From positions 209,444-273,443 of the forward strand of contig NMRA01000038.1 in the NCBI GenBank assembly GCA_002633005.1: 64,000 nucleotides of DNA, given 5' to 3'. Each line of letters begins with the position of its first letter. Within the stretch, counting starts at the first letter, position 1. Origin of the DNA: Phoronis australis (taxonomy: Eukaryota > Phoronida > Phoronidae). The notes beneath the pieces are model-generated. The model saw nothing but the letters and a program-made list of their open reading frames with translations. It did no database searches and was not told the DNA's origin. Position numbers and translations under genes: made by a program. Below are positions 11,874-22,663 of this stretch, piece after piece.

Positions 11874-14319
11874 GTGTACGTAGTGGTTACGTAAGACAGA
11901 ACGTCGCTTTCCAAGATGTTTTTAATCACGTCCACCAAAGAAAATTATATTTGGATCGACAAAAAGCGTGAATTATACACCTATTGGTCAAATCAATATC
12001 AGTGGCTTCAATGGAAACGTTTTCCACTGTAAAAATGTTGCGTCATTTCCATTGCCGGAGACAAACTTTATCGCATTTTTGATCGTTGATCTCTCAAAGT
12101 TCCTCAGAACTACTTAAACCATGAAATTCGTGAAAAGGGCTGATTAACCGTATCAAATTACTTTACAAAATTCTTTGCTATTATTGCAATTTGTTTCATT
12201 TAGAATTGAGAGACGACCTGTGAAATTGTGTCTTGATAAGTCAAAGAAACTTTTGATTGAAACCATTAAGATATCGATAAATGTGGTCGGCGTTCCATAG
12301 GCACCAGACGTGCCGAAACTGCAAGATCGCACACGATTTTTCGAGATATAGCCACGTATTACAACCGAAGCACGTTATCCCAATAGCTTCCTTAGCGAGA
12401 TTCCTGCGTCTGTTGAACTCGATCCTGGTCCCGATGTTTAATTATTTTTACTTGAAATCGAACTTGACAGTTTCCTTTATCCTTTAGTGCGATCTTAATA
12501 CAGTTCTCAGTCAGTCGGTGCTTCACTATATTATGGATTACGCAAACGAATGTGTAATCCAAAATTCGCACTTGATGAACCCTAGATTCGAGCTACGAGT
12601 TCCAGATTTCGAGTCAGACTCTAACGTATATATTTAATGCTGTAATCGCGAGCACAGAACAGTGGGGATCTAGGCCAAAAGACATAGTCTGCGTCGTTTT
12701 TTGTTTTCGTTTGTTTTTTAATTCGAGTCGGCTGTGCGGGTTTTTTCACTTGCTCAGTTCTTCAAAAGAAAAACCCACCAGAGATCAGCAAACATGATTC
12801 GGGGTCTGATTTTTTTTTTTTTTACTCATCGCTTGGCAAATTATGGCGTTTGAAATCTTGCTCCTTACGTATGTGCCTTTGTGCAGCCTTTAAAAAACAA
12901 CACGAGTTCTTTGCTGATATTGATGCAGTGAGCCCCGGTCTCAAAATGAGTCGGCCAGGTAGAGACCATAACAGGTTATGTTCCTGTGACTTTATCTTGA
13001 GTACGTACATGTACTAAATTAGAACGGGAAATTTCCAAATAATTTCGATTTCTGTTCAATGAGTTAAGTCCGTACCCTAGTATCAACTTCTTTGTTGCTC
13101 ATTGCTATGACAATAGAATTGTTAGCTTAATAAGAACTGACAGTTTTGAACTTGTAGACCCGATCTAAATCTCAAACCCAGAAATCTCCTCTAATTTCAG
13201 TAAAGACCAAGTTGAGACCAATTTCTGATATGCATGTATGGCAGTTATCTGAATTGGAAGTTATTTTCGACTATATATTCAACTTCACCGATAAGCATGC
13301 ACACAGAAACTTTATCGTTTATATGAGAACCATCATCTAATTACTAGAACGAAACGCTGAGAACTTGTGAAACGCCCATTCACCTGTTCACAGAAATTTT
13401 TACCAATTGTACTGAAGTCACCTTGACTTTTGCTTTGAGTAATTCCAAACACGAGCTCTGTCAGTCGTGATAGAGATGCCCCGGATATCTTTGCACAATG
13501 CACCTGTTCTTAGGAAATTACAAACATTACCTTACACCTACTAATTCTATGAGTACAGTGTGTTTGTTAATTCAGTCTGACTACGCGTGCAAGAAGACGT
13601 TTAGGGAGAACAGGCTACCGCTTATGTCACACCTAGCCCCGCTATCCCCTACCATTGAAAAACAGCGCCCCCACACTATAATCAACAAAAATGACGACCA
13701 CTGTCACGAAAACGACGACCACCATCACGACGATTAATGTCGGAAAGCAGAAGCGACGAAACCAAAAAAGTAATGAAGCAATTCACCTACCTCGATATAA
13801 TCTGAGTACTGAGATTTAAAGCTTTTTAACATTATTTTGTAATCCTATTTACACGTTTCTTTACGTAAAAAGCGCTATTTCTCATATTCCCACACTAGCC
13901 ATATCCAGGTGTTACTTCATTGTGAAGAAACAGTGCACGGACAATTAAGCAATTTCCACCCAAGATGATTAACTAGCACGTCACTTTAGATATCTTAAAA
14001 CATTGACGAGTAAAAGGAAGATTTTGCAATACCCTGCACCAGACGGTTGTAGGCGGCCACGCCGAAACGTAGAAAAAAGTTATCTCTTACTTCGATGATT
14101 TCGCAACTCACTCATGCATACATGTACATGTACAGTTGTCTCAGCATCTGCCTTCAGCAACTTCACAGTTCACGCAATTACACTAGTGTTCTTAAAGTGA
14201 AATAATTATGAACATTTTATGCTAAACCTTCATGTACAGTAGCTTATATCTCCTTTCGTACGCATTTTTCATCAAGTAAATATAGATTATAACACAATAT
14301 TACCCTCAAATGGCAGATA
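11874..14319. other. Noncoding stretch, no recognised gene
   Basis: Short chance ORFs only. At 13681-13737 a GACGACCAC/CATCACGAC-type motif gives a His/Asp-rich tail to a chance frame. A small inverted repeat GGATTAC...GTAATCC lies near 12535-12561. No RNA gene or complete repeat was recognised. Confidence 0.5.
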
Positions 14320-14378
14320 CAACCGTGTAATAACCCATAAAGTTATCTCACTAGTGAGATAACATTTTGGCGGGAAAC

Positions 14379-14451
14379 CGAGGCCGGATTCGAACCCGGG
14401 TCTCAAGAGTTGCGAGTCGCCGACTTTACCACTACACCACTCAGCGGCTGA
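14379..14451 (-). repeat. tRNA-like sequence (Pol III A and B boxes), left arm
   Basis: On the minus strand an A-box-like TGGTGTAGTGG (14429-14439) is followed after about 32 bp by a perfect B box GGTTCGAATCC (14386-14396), the spacing of a tRNA gene. The T-stem can pair, but the 5' and 3' acceptor halves do not, and no clean anticodon stem forms. It is therefore tRNA-derived and not a functional tRNA gene. It reads outward toward the left end of the foldback element. Confidence 0.7.
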
Positions 14452-15150
14452 CGTGAACGTGAAAATAGAATACTTAAATGAGCACGCGCAACAATCGCAT
14501 GTTCAGCAAAGGGCATTGCACCGACATTTATACGCTATGAAAAAGAAGACGCATAATTTCCCGTAAAAACGATATTTTAATTCAGTGAAATTTTTCTCTC
14601 GTGTTCTCTCAGTTGTAAATCACCGATCTCCAATTTGAATGCGGGTATCGTGTTGTCGGGATCCTTCGACTTGAGCGTTATAGTCAGTTACTAGTGGTAA
14701 CCTACTTTAGCAGACGATATTTTCCCGGTCGAAGCTTAGCGTGATGAAATGTGTTGTAAGCTAATAGTTGCTAAACCTTAATTTATAGATTCACTTTATT
14801 TCTGTTTTGTTTAAATTTTCAATTGCTTTTGAGTATAAGCATTATTTGACAGTAGTAGCTCGGCTTTTCTTAAAAGGTCACGACCTCCGACTCAGGGCCT
14901 CTGACATAGAAAGTAGTTACAAAGCCGAGGCGAGTCGAGAAAGGTAGATCGATTCATTGCAATTTTTCTCGTTCAGTATGTTGTATAAATAGGTTATTAC
15001 ATGTTCTAAGTCGTTATCGCCCCTCGGGCGAAAATTCTCCAAAATCCACTCGGGCTCTAGATAACAGGGGATAACGACTGCGCCATGTAATAATCTATAT
15101 TTCTTACATGGCGAAATCGTTATCCCCGTAATCTAGAGCTAGAGCCCGAG

Positions 15151-15989
15151 TGGATTTTGGAGAATTTTCGCCCAAGTCAAAGGATCCCGCCGACGCGATA
15201 CCCGCATTCAAATTGGAGATTGATGATTTACAAGTGAGATAAATTTAACTGAATTAAAATATGTTTTTTATGGAAATTATGAGTCTTACTTTTCATAGCC
15301 TATAAATGTCGGTACAATGCTCTTACATGCGATTGTTGCTCGTGCTCACTTATAAGTATTCTAGTTTCACGTTCGATGACGTCAGCTGCTGTGGTAAAGT
15401 CGACGACTACAAACTCTTGCGGAGCGGGTTCGAAATCGACCTCGGTTTCCCGCCAAAATGTTACCTAACACCTTTTAATAACTAAATGGGTTATTACACG
15501 GTTGTATTGGTCATTCGAGGCTGATATTGTGGAATAAAATGCAATTTTGCTTCGAAAATATTATGCNTGGATTTTGGAGAATTTTCGCCCAAGTCAAAGG
15601 ATCCCGCCGACGCGATACCCGCATTCAAATTGGAGATAGATGATTTACAAGTGAGATAAATTTAACTGAATTAAAATATGGTTTTTATTGAAATTATGAG
15701 TCTTACTTTTCATAGCCTATAAATGTCGGTACAATGCCCTTACATGCGATTGTTGCTCGTGCTCACTTACTGATATAAGTATTCTAGTTTCACGTTCGAT
15801 GACGTCAGCTGCTGTGGTAAAGTCGACGACTACAAACTCTTGCGGAGCGGGTTCGAAATCGACCTCGGTTTCCCGCCAAAATGTTACCTAACACCTTTTA
15901 ATAACTAAATGGGTTATTACACGGTTGTATTGGTCATTCGAGGCTGATATTGTGGAATAAAATGCAATTTTGCTTCGAAAATATTATGC
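15151..15989. repeat. Duplicate copies of about 420 bp around a one-N join
   Basis: 15151-15566 is repeated as 15568-15989 with a few substitutions and small indels (for example ACTTATAAG versus ACTTACTGATATAAG). The N at 15567 lies between them. Both copies run past the right end of the foldback element into its flank, so this is a copy of the locus and not a new insertion: unmerged alleles or contig ends. Confidence 0.85.
15380..15450 (+). repeat. tRNA-like sequence, right arm (decayed)
   Basis: This is the inverted counterpart of the left-arm tRNA-like block. The A-box region is eroded (GCTGCTGTGGTAAAG). The B box is one base off (GGTTCGAAATC, 15427-15437). It reads outward toward the right end of the element. 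The downstream CTCGGTTTCCCGCC matches the left arm. Confidence 0.6.
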
Positions 15990-18344
15990 GAAGCATCGAC
16001 GATGACGAATCGATCACAGTGTTTATGATGAATCAATGCAATGTGCTGAACGACTGAGGCATTAATACTTTTTTGTTCTTGTCGAGTACCTTTGATGAAC
16101 CGAGTCCCGGACCCACGTGACAACGGTTACAGGCGTCTGGCAGGCGTACTTGTGACAAGTCGTAATTGATTATTTAGCAGATTTAAGTAAGATCCACGAG
16201 GTGGTAATCGATAAACAAAAATGTTTAACTTCAGCGAAACCGAATCGAATTCGTTTGACGTTTGGCGATGAACCAACAGTAGATCAGCATGACTTTTGAT
16301 GTATCCGCGCAATCGATGCATGCTAAATGCAACAATCGTTTCTTGTACTTTTGCATGTGCGCAATGCGAACGTTTTAAAGTCACAATGCATGTAAGCTAC
16401 TTGGACGTATCTGGCTCTCGCTAGGACTACTTTTTTTAGCATCGCCGATATGAAATGTGCATTAGTACGTTGTCCTTCCGCCGAGTACATCCGTGCGATG
16501 TCAAATGCCATCAATAAGTGAAGTAGCAAAAATGCAATTAATGAGTAAAAATGCCACAACAACCAGATTGAATGCTATCAATTAACTCCTACGTTTGTCT
16601 TCCATTGGGACTACTTTATAGTTATTCATTGGCGTTCTCACGCCATCTTGGTCTCATAAAAACGAATCTCTTGTCTTAAGATTTCGTATTTAAAAAGATT
16701 TTGAAGGACATTAAAAGGATCACTCGTCTTTCTGCAAATGCACATATATTGATTTGCTTCAATAGTGAATAATTATCTACCAGTTCATTAGGTAATTACT
16801 TCTTATCCACATGAGGGCGAAGGCGTCCCCGGGGATCGACATTGACTTGGTTTTATCATTTTTTACGTCGTCTAGCTTTCGAGTAGAACTTCTAAAGAGT
16901 CTTACTGTGAAATCATTTATTCATTTCGTAGCGTGCTATCTCGGGGGAACGCATTAACGAGTTGATTTATCGGGAAAGACTTAACAAGAAGTCATCTACT
17001 CTGTCTTTTTCTAAACAATGTATGACAACCTGAGTTGTTGTGAAAGTGTAACCGGACATTAAAAACGCTGTCATTTTGTTTTGAAGTCAATGTACCTTGA
17101 GAAATCGTTTCTCTAATGTCAACGTCATCTTTCCTATCGCGTCATCCCGGGAATGTATATCTATTCGAAGCTGCAAAATTTCCCGGTACAGGAGAACCGG
17201 AAACGTCCTCTCTTGAGTATTTTTAACTGCTCAGTACTTTTGACTTAATTTATATCCGTGTTGATTTCAGAATATTAGGAAACAATCGTTTACCCCTGAG
17301 TAATCATCGTGCTATCCACCACTTCACTTCTCAAATAAATACTCCAAATGAGTTATTGCCGTCTTGTTTTCGTAGCTCTTACAGTGCATTAAAAGTGAAC
17401 AATAATATTTTTGAGATAAACGTTTCCTGTACGTTACGTTACATGTACCTGTGCGTATACCATGCAGTATAGACAATTTTTTAAAGTATTCAAAGCGAAA
17501 TGTTTCTTTTTACGTTTATTGATAGGGTTTCTAAGCACCAACAGTCGTAAGTTCGCGTATTTCAATCCTGGGGAGAGGTTGTAGTCGGCGAAATCTTGCC
17601 AAAACTTAGAGGTACAAACAATAGCCAAAAATGGTGACGCAATATTGACTGTGAATTATCAAAGAATTAGATGAAATTTGGTGTGAAAGATTCTCTCAAC
17701 ACTACCGCATTCATCAATCTCAACTAAAGACAATGAAGCAGCAGACTGCAAATGGACAGTTATGGCGATGACCTCGTGTGGATGCGTTCTAGATGATAAA
17801 TGCCCACGAATTATCTAACGCATGATTAATTCGCCGCTAATGACAAAGTCAATCGATGGCGTGAGTGACATTGTAAACTGTGAAGAACACATAATTACAA
17901 CTGTCGTGTGGGATTCATCGGCGTGCAGCGAGTATCCAATTCAATGACCTGTACGTCACAGTGGACCGGCCTTGCAGAGTACTGCCGGATCTTGCCAAGC
18001 AGTATTTGTAAGCTATCTAGAACTATTGTGGCTCTGGTATAAGTAATTCAAGTGACCTATTGCACATTTTGGAAGCAGAAAACGGACAGTTCAGTCGTTA
18101 TCTTACAGCTATGAAACGGACGTCATGAGTTGCAGACGTGATTAGCACGTTTACAACAGGTAGGATTGGGATTTCTATGGATAACACTCGAAGTCTTTTT
18201 AATGTGTAGCCTCGTTCTAGCCTCCAGAGTGCAGTCGGTTTCGCTTACGCCCAAAATACAGTCAAGTTTCTGGCTGTATTGACTTCCTTATTAAGAGTCA
18301 CGTGAGTTGACTAGACTGATAAATGTCTTTGTTTTTGCATCCAT
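15990..18344. other. Noncoding stretch, no recognised gene
   Basis: Chance ORFs only, with no repeat or RNA gene recognised. Motifs such as CACGTGAC occur just beyond its right edge as part of the next repeat. Confidence 0.5.
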
Positions 18345-18750
18345 GGTTATGTAGGACCGTATTGACAAGTGAGGGTACTTTGAGGAATGTTTATAAAAAT
18401 CATAAAATTTAAACTCAGTTAAAGTAGATATTTTCAGAAAGAAGAAAGCCTAAAGAATTTGATTGCCCGAATCCAGCCATTATATCATTGATTTAGTCAC
18501 GTGACCATGCATTTTAAGTAAAATTTAGTAAAAAAAGAAATGTGAAGCAACGGTATCAATAGCAAGTTCAAATTTTATTCACTAGGAGTGTTCAAGATGA
18601 GCTCTCAATAACTCTGTTGCGGTTTGATAAATATCGTTTGATTTTCGTTCTTAAAAATCCTAAAAGTCATATATTTGGTAGCTCCTCATGCAAAAGTGGA
18701 ACTACTTTAAAGCCAGTTCTAAAGATGCCTTAGGCGATATATCCCATGCT
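18345..18750 (+). repeat. Dispersed repeat family, copy 1
   Basis: This copy aligns, diverged, with 46308-46815 (+) and with the reverse complement of 63236-63718. Shared landmarks in order are: GGTTATGTAGGACC, a TTTTCAGAAAGAAGAAA block followed by TTTGATT, TCACGTGACCATG (palindrome GTCACGTGAC at 18496-18505), and AGCTCCTCATGCAAAAGTGG. It is noncoding. No terminal repeats are clear in this copy. The transposon class is unknown. Confidence 0.65.
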
Positions 18751-18946
18751 GTAGTAGGCTTACGCTCTTGCACGAAAAAGCTGTCTGAGGGTGATAATAG
18801 TCTGAACAGTCATATTGGAAATGGAGAAAGAAACAGGGTCGTCTCAATTCATTAAACTGGAGACAATCAGTTTAATTTCGAAAAAGGGCCGATTTTAATA
18901 AATGACTAATTTCAAATTTGAGGCCATAACAATGGTATAGACTTTA

Positions 18947-19055
18947 CGGTAATGGTCGGATATAACGTGCTCGAATTTTGAGAACCAGTTTTCTCCACTA
19001 AATAATGGGCATTTAACTGGTTCTCAAATTACGAGGACGTTATGTCCGATTATTG
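18947..19055. repeat. Inverted repeat (hairpin), arms of about 42 bp
   Basis: TAATGGTCGGATATAACG...TTGAGAACCAGTT is answered by AACTGGTTCTCAA...CGTTATGTCCGATTATT, with a loop of about 22 bp. A few mismatches are present. This is probably a small foldback/MITE. Confidence 0.8.
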
Positions 19056-19140
19056 CCGACTTTACCAGAGGTAGATCTACTTCAGCAGCAGGTACCAGTG
19101 AACAATTCATTAAAAATTCCGCATTCGTCGGTGGGTGTAA

Positions 19141-19305
19141 TATGGGCGATGCAATATAGGAGCTGCAATATGGGCGGTGCCATGGGCGGTGCAGTATAGG
19201 CGGTGCAATATGGGCGATGCAATATGGGCGATGCAATATAGGCGGTGCAATATGGGCGATGCAATATAGGCGGTGCAATATGGGCGATGCAATATAGGCG
19301 GTTGC
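19141..19305. repeat. 15-bp minisatellite (about 11 units)
   Basis: The unit is GGGCGATGCAATATA with GGCGGTGCAATAT variants. One short unit (GGCGGTGCCAT) breaks the register. Because 15 is a multiple of 3 and the unit has no minus-strand stop in any phase, three overlapping minus-strand frames stay open and encode Cys/His/Pro/Ile-rich repeats. These are artefacts of the repeat. Confidence 0.93.
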
Positions 19306-20391
19306 GATTAAAGTAGGCAAGTGTAAGCTTTGCGCGGATGAAGAGGTGCTTGTTACTTCCTGTGTCATGGACAACATTTACCCATATCTCTGCATCTCTG
19401 TATCTGCGCACATTCGAAAGTGCGCACATGCAGTGGATGTATTTTCGAAAACTTCCCAAGGAGTGTTCACCATGGGTGCATTAATTACTAGTCAAACTTT
19501 ATTCTAGATTCCAAAAATGAGCCCACCCAAGGACGAAATACCATGTTAATTTGACTATGAAAATTTACCGTGTTTTAGGGTGACCCTGCTGATTGCAAGC
19601 TGTTATTGTGGGAACGTTTTTTCAGTTTTAGTACAATGGGTGTGGGATACATGTATGATGAAATCCCTAGAGATGCATTCAAGCTCAATTGATGAAACTC
19701 GTCGGTGCATCCTCATAATGAGAGCGTTTATGCGTGTGCCAATTAAAAGACAGTCTAGCTTGCCGATGTGTCTCAGTAATGTGATAATGTTCAGCAATTT
19801 TAACCTGCTTTAGACCACTTTTGCTTTTCTTTGCATATTACCGCTGCATGTGACCACATATTCATGCACTACACGCTTTCTCATGGATGTAACACCGGAT
19901 ATCCGTATGACGAATGCAGAATCGTAACATACATATACACGCTAGTTTTGCGGGTCGTTCCTTTATACAGCTCATCCAAGAAAAACGACATATCAGTCTG
20001 GTACAATCTTACAGTTCTACCCTAGAGTTTTCCATGGTGGCTTCCGTGTGCCCACCCGTTTCTGAAAAATCACTTTAAGCGCATTTTTACTTGTACCCGA
20101 CCATATTTTCCTAGCTTCCATAACCACCAGATGACCCTGACCAGGTACTCATGCATTTTTTGTTCATAGTTCAATAAATATTTCGTCTAATTACATATTT
20201 TACATGCAGAGTACTTGCCCTCGAGAGATGATCTGAGCACTTTGTACCATGCTGTACAAATTATACGTATATGATACACAAGTTATAAATTTAGTTTACA
20301 TAGTTTATACATGAAATAACATCCTTAATGAATAATGCAGATTAACACATCCATGTAAAAACTGGGCAAAAGACTTTACTCAAGGGTCGAC
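19306..20391. other. Noncoding stretch, no recognised gene
   Basis: Only short ORFs without recognisable domains. No repeat structure was seen. Confidence 0.5.
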
Positions 20392-20394
20392 TAG

Positions 20395-20475
20395 TGTGGT
20401 GTGGGATTTGAACACTCTAGTCGTTCGATTGGGAAGACGTACATGTAGCTCCACAATTAGGCCACACTGAATCCA
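20395..20475 (-). repeat. tRNA-like/SINE-like sequence
   Basis: On the minus strand, TGGCCTAATTGTGG (20451-20464) resembles a Pol III A box. GTTCAAATCCC (20403-20413) resembles a B box with one change from GGTTCGAATCC. The spacing is tRNA-like. An ACATGTACGT insertion lies where the anticodon arm would be, and the acceptor stem does not pair, so this is a tRNA-derived repeat or pseudogene. Confidence 0.55.
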
Positions 20476-21930
20476 TACTTGTTAAACATCAGCTTTGGCA
20501 AAGCACGAGTCCGCAATTTCGAGTTGGTGATGCATAGCGCGTGCAAAATAGTGTAGTTGAGAAGTGATTTACCTGGACAAGCCAATTTTGACATGGCGTG
20601 TTATGGGGATTAGACAATAAAATGCACATTTTTTAAGCTAATTGTGCCAGTGTCCACGCAGAAAACTTCAGTTGGAAGCTCTCTGGTCAGACTGAACAAT
20701 GAAACATGAAATCGCGGCTGCCGGAGAAAACTGCCCACTGTTATATAAAGAGCGACATCGGTCTGAGTAACCGATGATCGCTAGAAATAATACTAGAGAC
20801 TTGACGAGTACAGGGATAATTTTAGAAAAACGTGGCCATGAATCAGTGGCTCACATGGCTTCAAACTCATTGGCCAATTTTAGGATCTATGGGTAACGTT
20901 AGTCGAATTTCCTTTTCCAATTACACTTGGGGGTAGCATTTAAATATGCGTGATTGTTCTGAACGGCTAACTGGCTGTCAGTTTAACACATAAATCCACA
21001 GTTGGGATCTGCATTTTCGCAATATGCTACACCCTCATATCGCTAAAATTGAATTGCACTGGATTGTAGTTGTATTAAATTGTGAATGCAACCAGTATTA
21101 CTCAAAACAAAGTCAGGCAAAATTGTGACAGTTATAGTACACCAGTTGGCCCGAGTTTAACAATCATAGTGTCTCAATGAACTTTTTGTCCGCCAATGAC
21201 ACGGAACGCGCCTAAAATTATCAAAATTATCCCTGGAAGTATTTGATGACCATCGCTAAATTTGTTATAATGGCCGATAAGTCTTCCTACATATTGATAG
21301 GCCTAATATTGAGCGCCACCTGTCACAGATACGCAGAGAACTAATACTACTTTTGTCTAACCACTTTACTAGCGCCAACCGATTTTTTACACTCTTTCGA
21401 TTAACAAAGAAAATTTCACCATTTTTGGTTTGAAAAATAATAGACAGCCAATGATAATGCAGAGAGTGCTTTGACCAGAGACGAGAAGAGTTTAGAAAAT
21501 TGCAGAGTGTGTTGACCAACAAGCAAAAGCCGTAGCAGAACCCGAGACACATGTACAACAGGTTATACCATGCAAGTACCCAGCTTAAAAAATGGGGGGC
21601 TTGAATTTTTGAGAATGTGGACTTTTACGAAGATTCACGGGGTAGGCCTACGTTCATATCTATGAATTGAACCTTCGTCGAATTTCTGTAGTTTCTGCCT
21701 TTTTAATGGACTTTTGTCTCGTTTTCTACTTTTTTCGAGTTTTTGTATCTCTGAGACGGACCGTTTTGCCCACTTTGCCAGATGGAGGCTCGTTCGAGCT
21801 CCCCGAGCACCCCCCCCCCCGTTGCGCGTATGTATANTATACTGCTCATTAATAGGTTGCCTTAGTTTGTATTTTATTGTCTATTGTTGCGCTAAGATGG
21901 GTGAACACTTTTAACCAGAACAATAAATAA
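20476..21930. other. Noncoding stretch with a one-N join
   Basis: No gene was recognised. The N at 21837 is a scaffold join, preceded by a C-run (21811-21820). Unlike other joins here, it is not flanked by an obvious duplicate. Confidence 0.5.
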
Positions 21931-22062
21931 AGAATCCTACACTCGGCTCAGGCAAAACCTCTTGGAAATTTCGTCAAAATTCCGAGGTTTGCCGATGACT
22001 TTTGACAAAATTTCCAAGAGGTTTTGTCCATGTCATAAACCTGAGACGAGTGTAGGATTTCT
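21931..22062. repeat. Inverted repeat (hairpin)
   Basis: AGAATCCTACACTCG...CAAAACCTCTTGGAAATTT is answered by AAATTTCCAAGAGGTTTTG...CGAGTGTAGGATTTCTT around a short centre (about 21980-22000). The outer and inner segments pair strongly with a small internal mismatch loop. This is a foldback element or a structured noncoding site. Confidence 0.85.
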
Positions 22063-22387
22063 TTTCTCACATGAACCTTAAAAACGAACTTTTTCACCGA
22101 AAAACTCGACGTGTCTAAAACTTTCAGCCACATGACGCAACTTTGTAAAAACACGCTTGCGCAATGTAAAGTAAACTCAGTTAATTTTTGTTAATAATTT
22201 CATTTTAAACTTAACAATTGTAAATTGCATTCAGCTTTCGTAACACATGTTCAAGTTAGAATCTAATAATTAGTCTTTGAAATTGTAATATTAAAACTTA
22301 ACAAATGTTTATAAATAACAATCAGCTGGGCATCCCCTTGTGTGGCCACCGAATTGACCTTGAGACAGCACAGCTAGAAAGTCTCAC

Positions 22388-22663
22388 CGCGTTTCTTGAT
22401 TTGGGGTTCGTCTTCGTTTTAATGAAGGTGGATATGGAATTCGCCGCCGGAGATGGGTCCCTGTTAGAAGTTGTTTGCATGTCCTTCCGACTGGCAGTAC
22501 GTGCAGTTGCGACACTGGATTTGTCAATCAAAACCTTGTCATCTTCATCGAATCCCGGTGTTGTTTGGTTGGCGCGCGTTTGGTTGTTGGCAATAGTGTT
22601 TTGCAGACGATAAAGTGTAAGGCGTATGGATTTCAACTTCGCATTTCTTTGTGATTCGCCCAT
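22388..22663 (-). CDS. Candidate first coding exon, unknown protein
   Basis: An ATG at 22663 (minus) opens a frame of 92 codons of mixed, non-repetitive composition. It is rich in Ser, Thr, Asn, Arg and Lys, which suggests a disordered segment. At 22388 it meets AACGCG|GTGAGA, a good splice donor in phase 0. Without splicing the frame runs to 22322. No downstream exon on the minus strand was identified and no domain is recognisable. It may be a chance ORF. The donor is the main reason for listing it. Confidence 0.25.

Larger units (their letters stand above)
14320..15504. mobile_element. TA-flanked foldback DNA transposon with tRNA-like arms
   Basis: The termini are CAACCGTGTAATAACCCA and its complement TGGGTTATTACACGGTTG, each flanked by TA (14318-14319 and 15505-15506). 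This is the pattern of Tc1/mariner-type MITEs. The similarity is not only terminal: about 350 bp on each side are reverse complements (14320-14670 with 15172-15504), including a tRNA-like block in each arm. The centre (about 14990-15175) contains further nested palindromes, with TTATTACATG/CATGTAATAA and two opposed copies of GAATTTTCGCCC/GGGCGAAAATTC. There is no transposase frame, so it is non-autonomous. The right arm is repeated after the N at 15567. Confidence 0.8.

Noticed and set aside
14379-14451. A functional tRNA gene
   Set aside because: A and B boxes are good but the acceptor and anticodon stems do not form. It lies within a foldback element.
19024-19459. Three overlapping minus-strand ORFs of 60-125 codons with Cys/His/Pro repeats
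   Set aside because: They are frames of the 15-bp minisatellite. No start context, splice sites or domain supports a gene.
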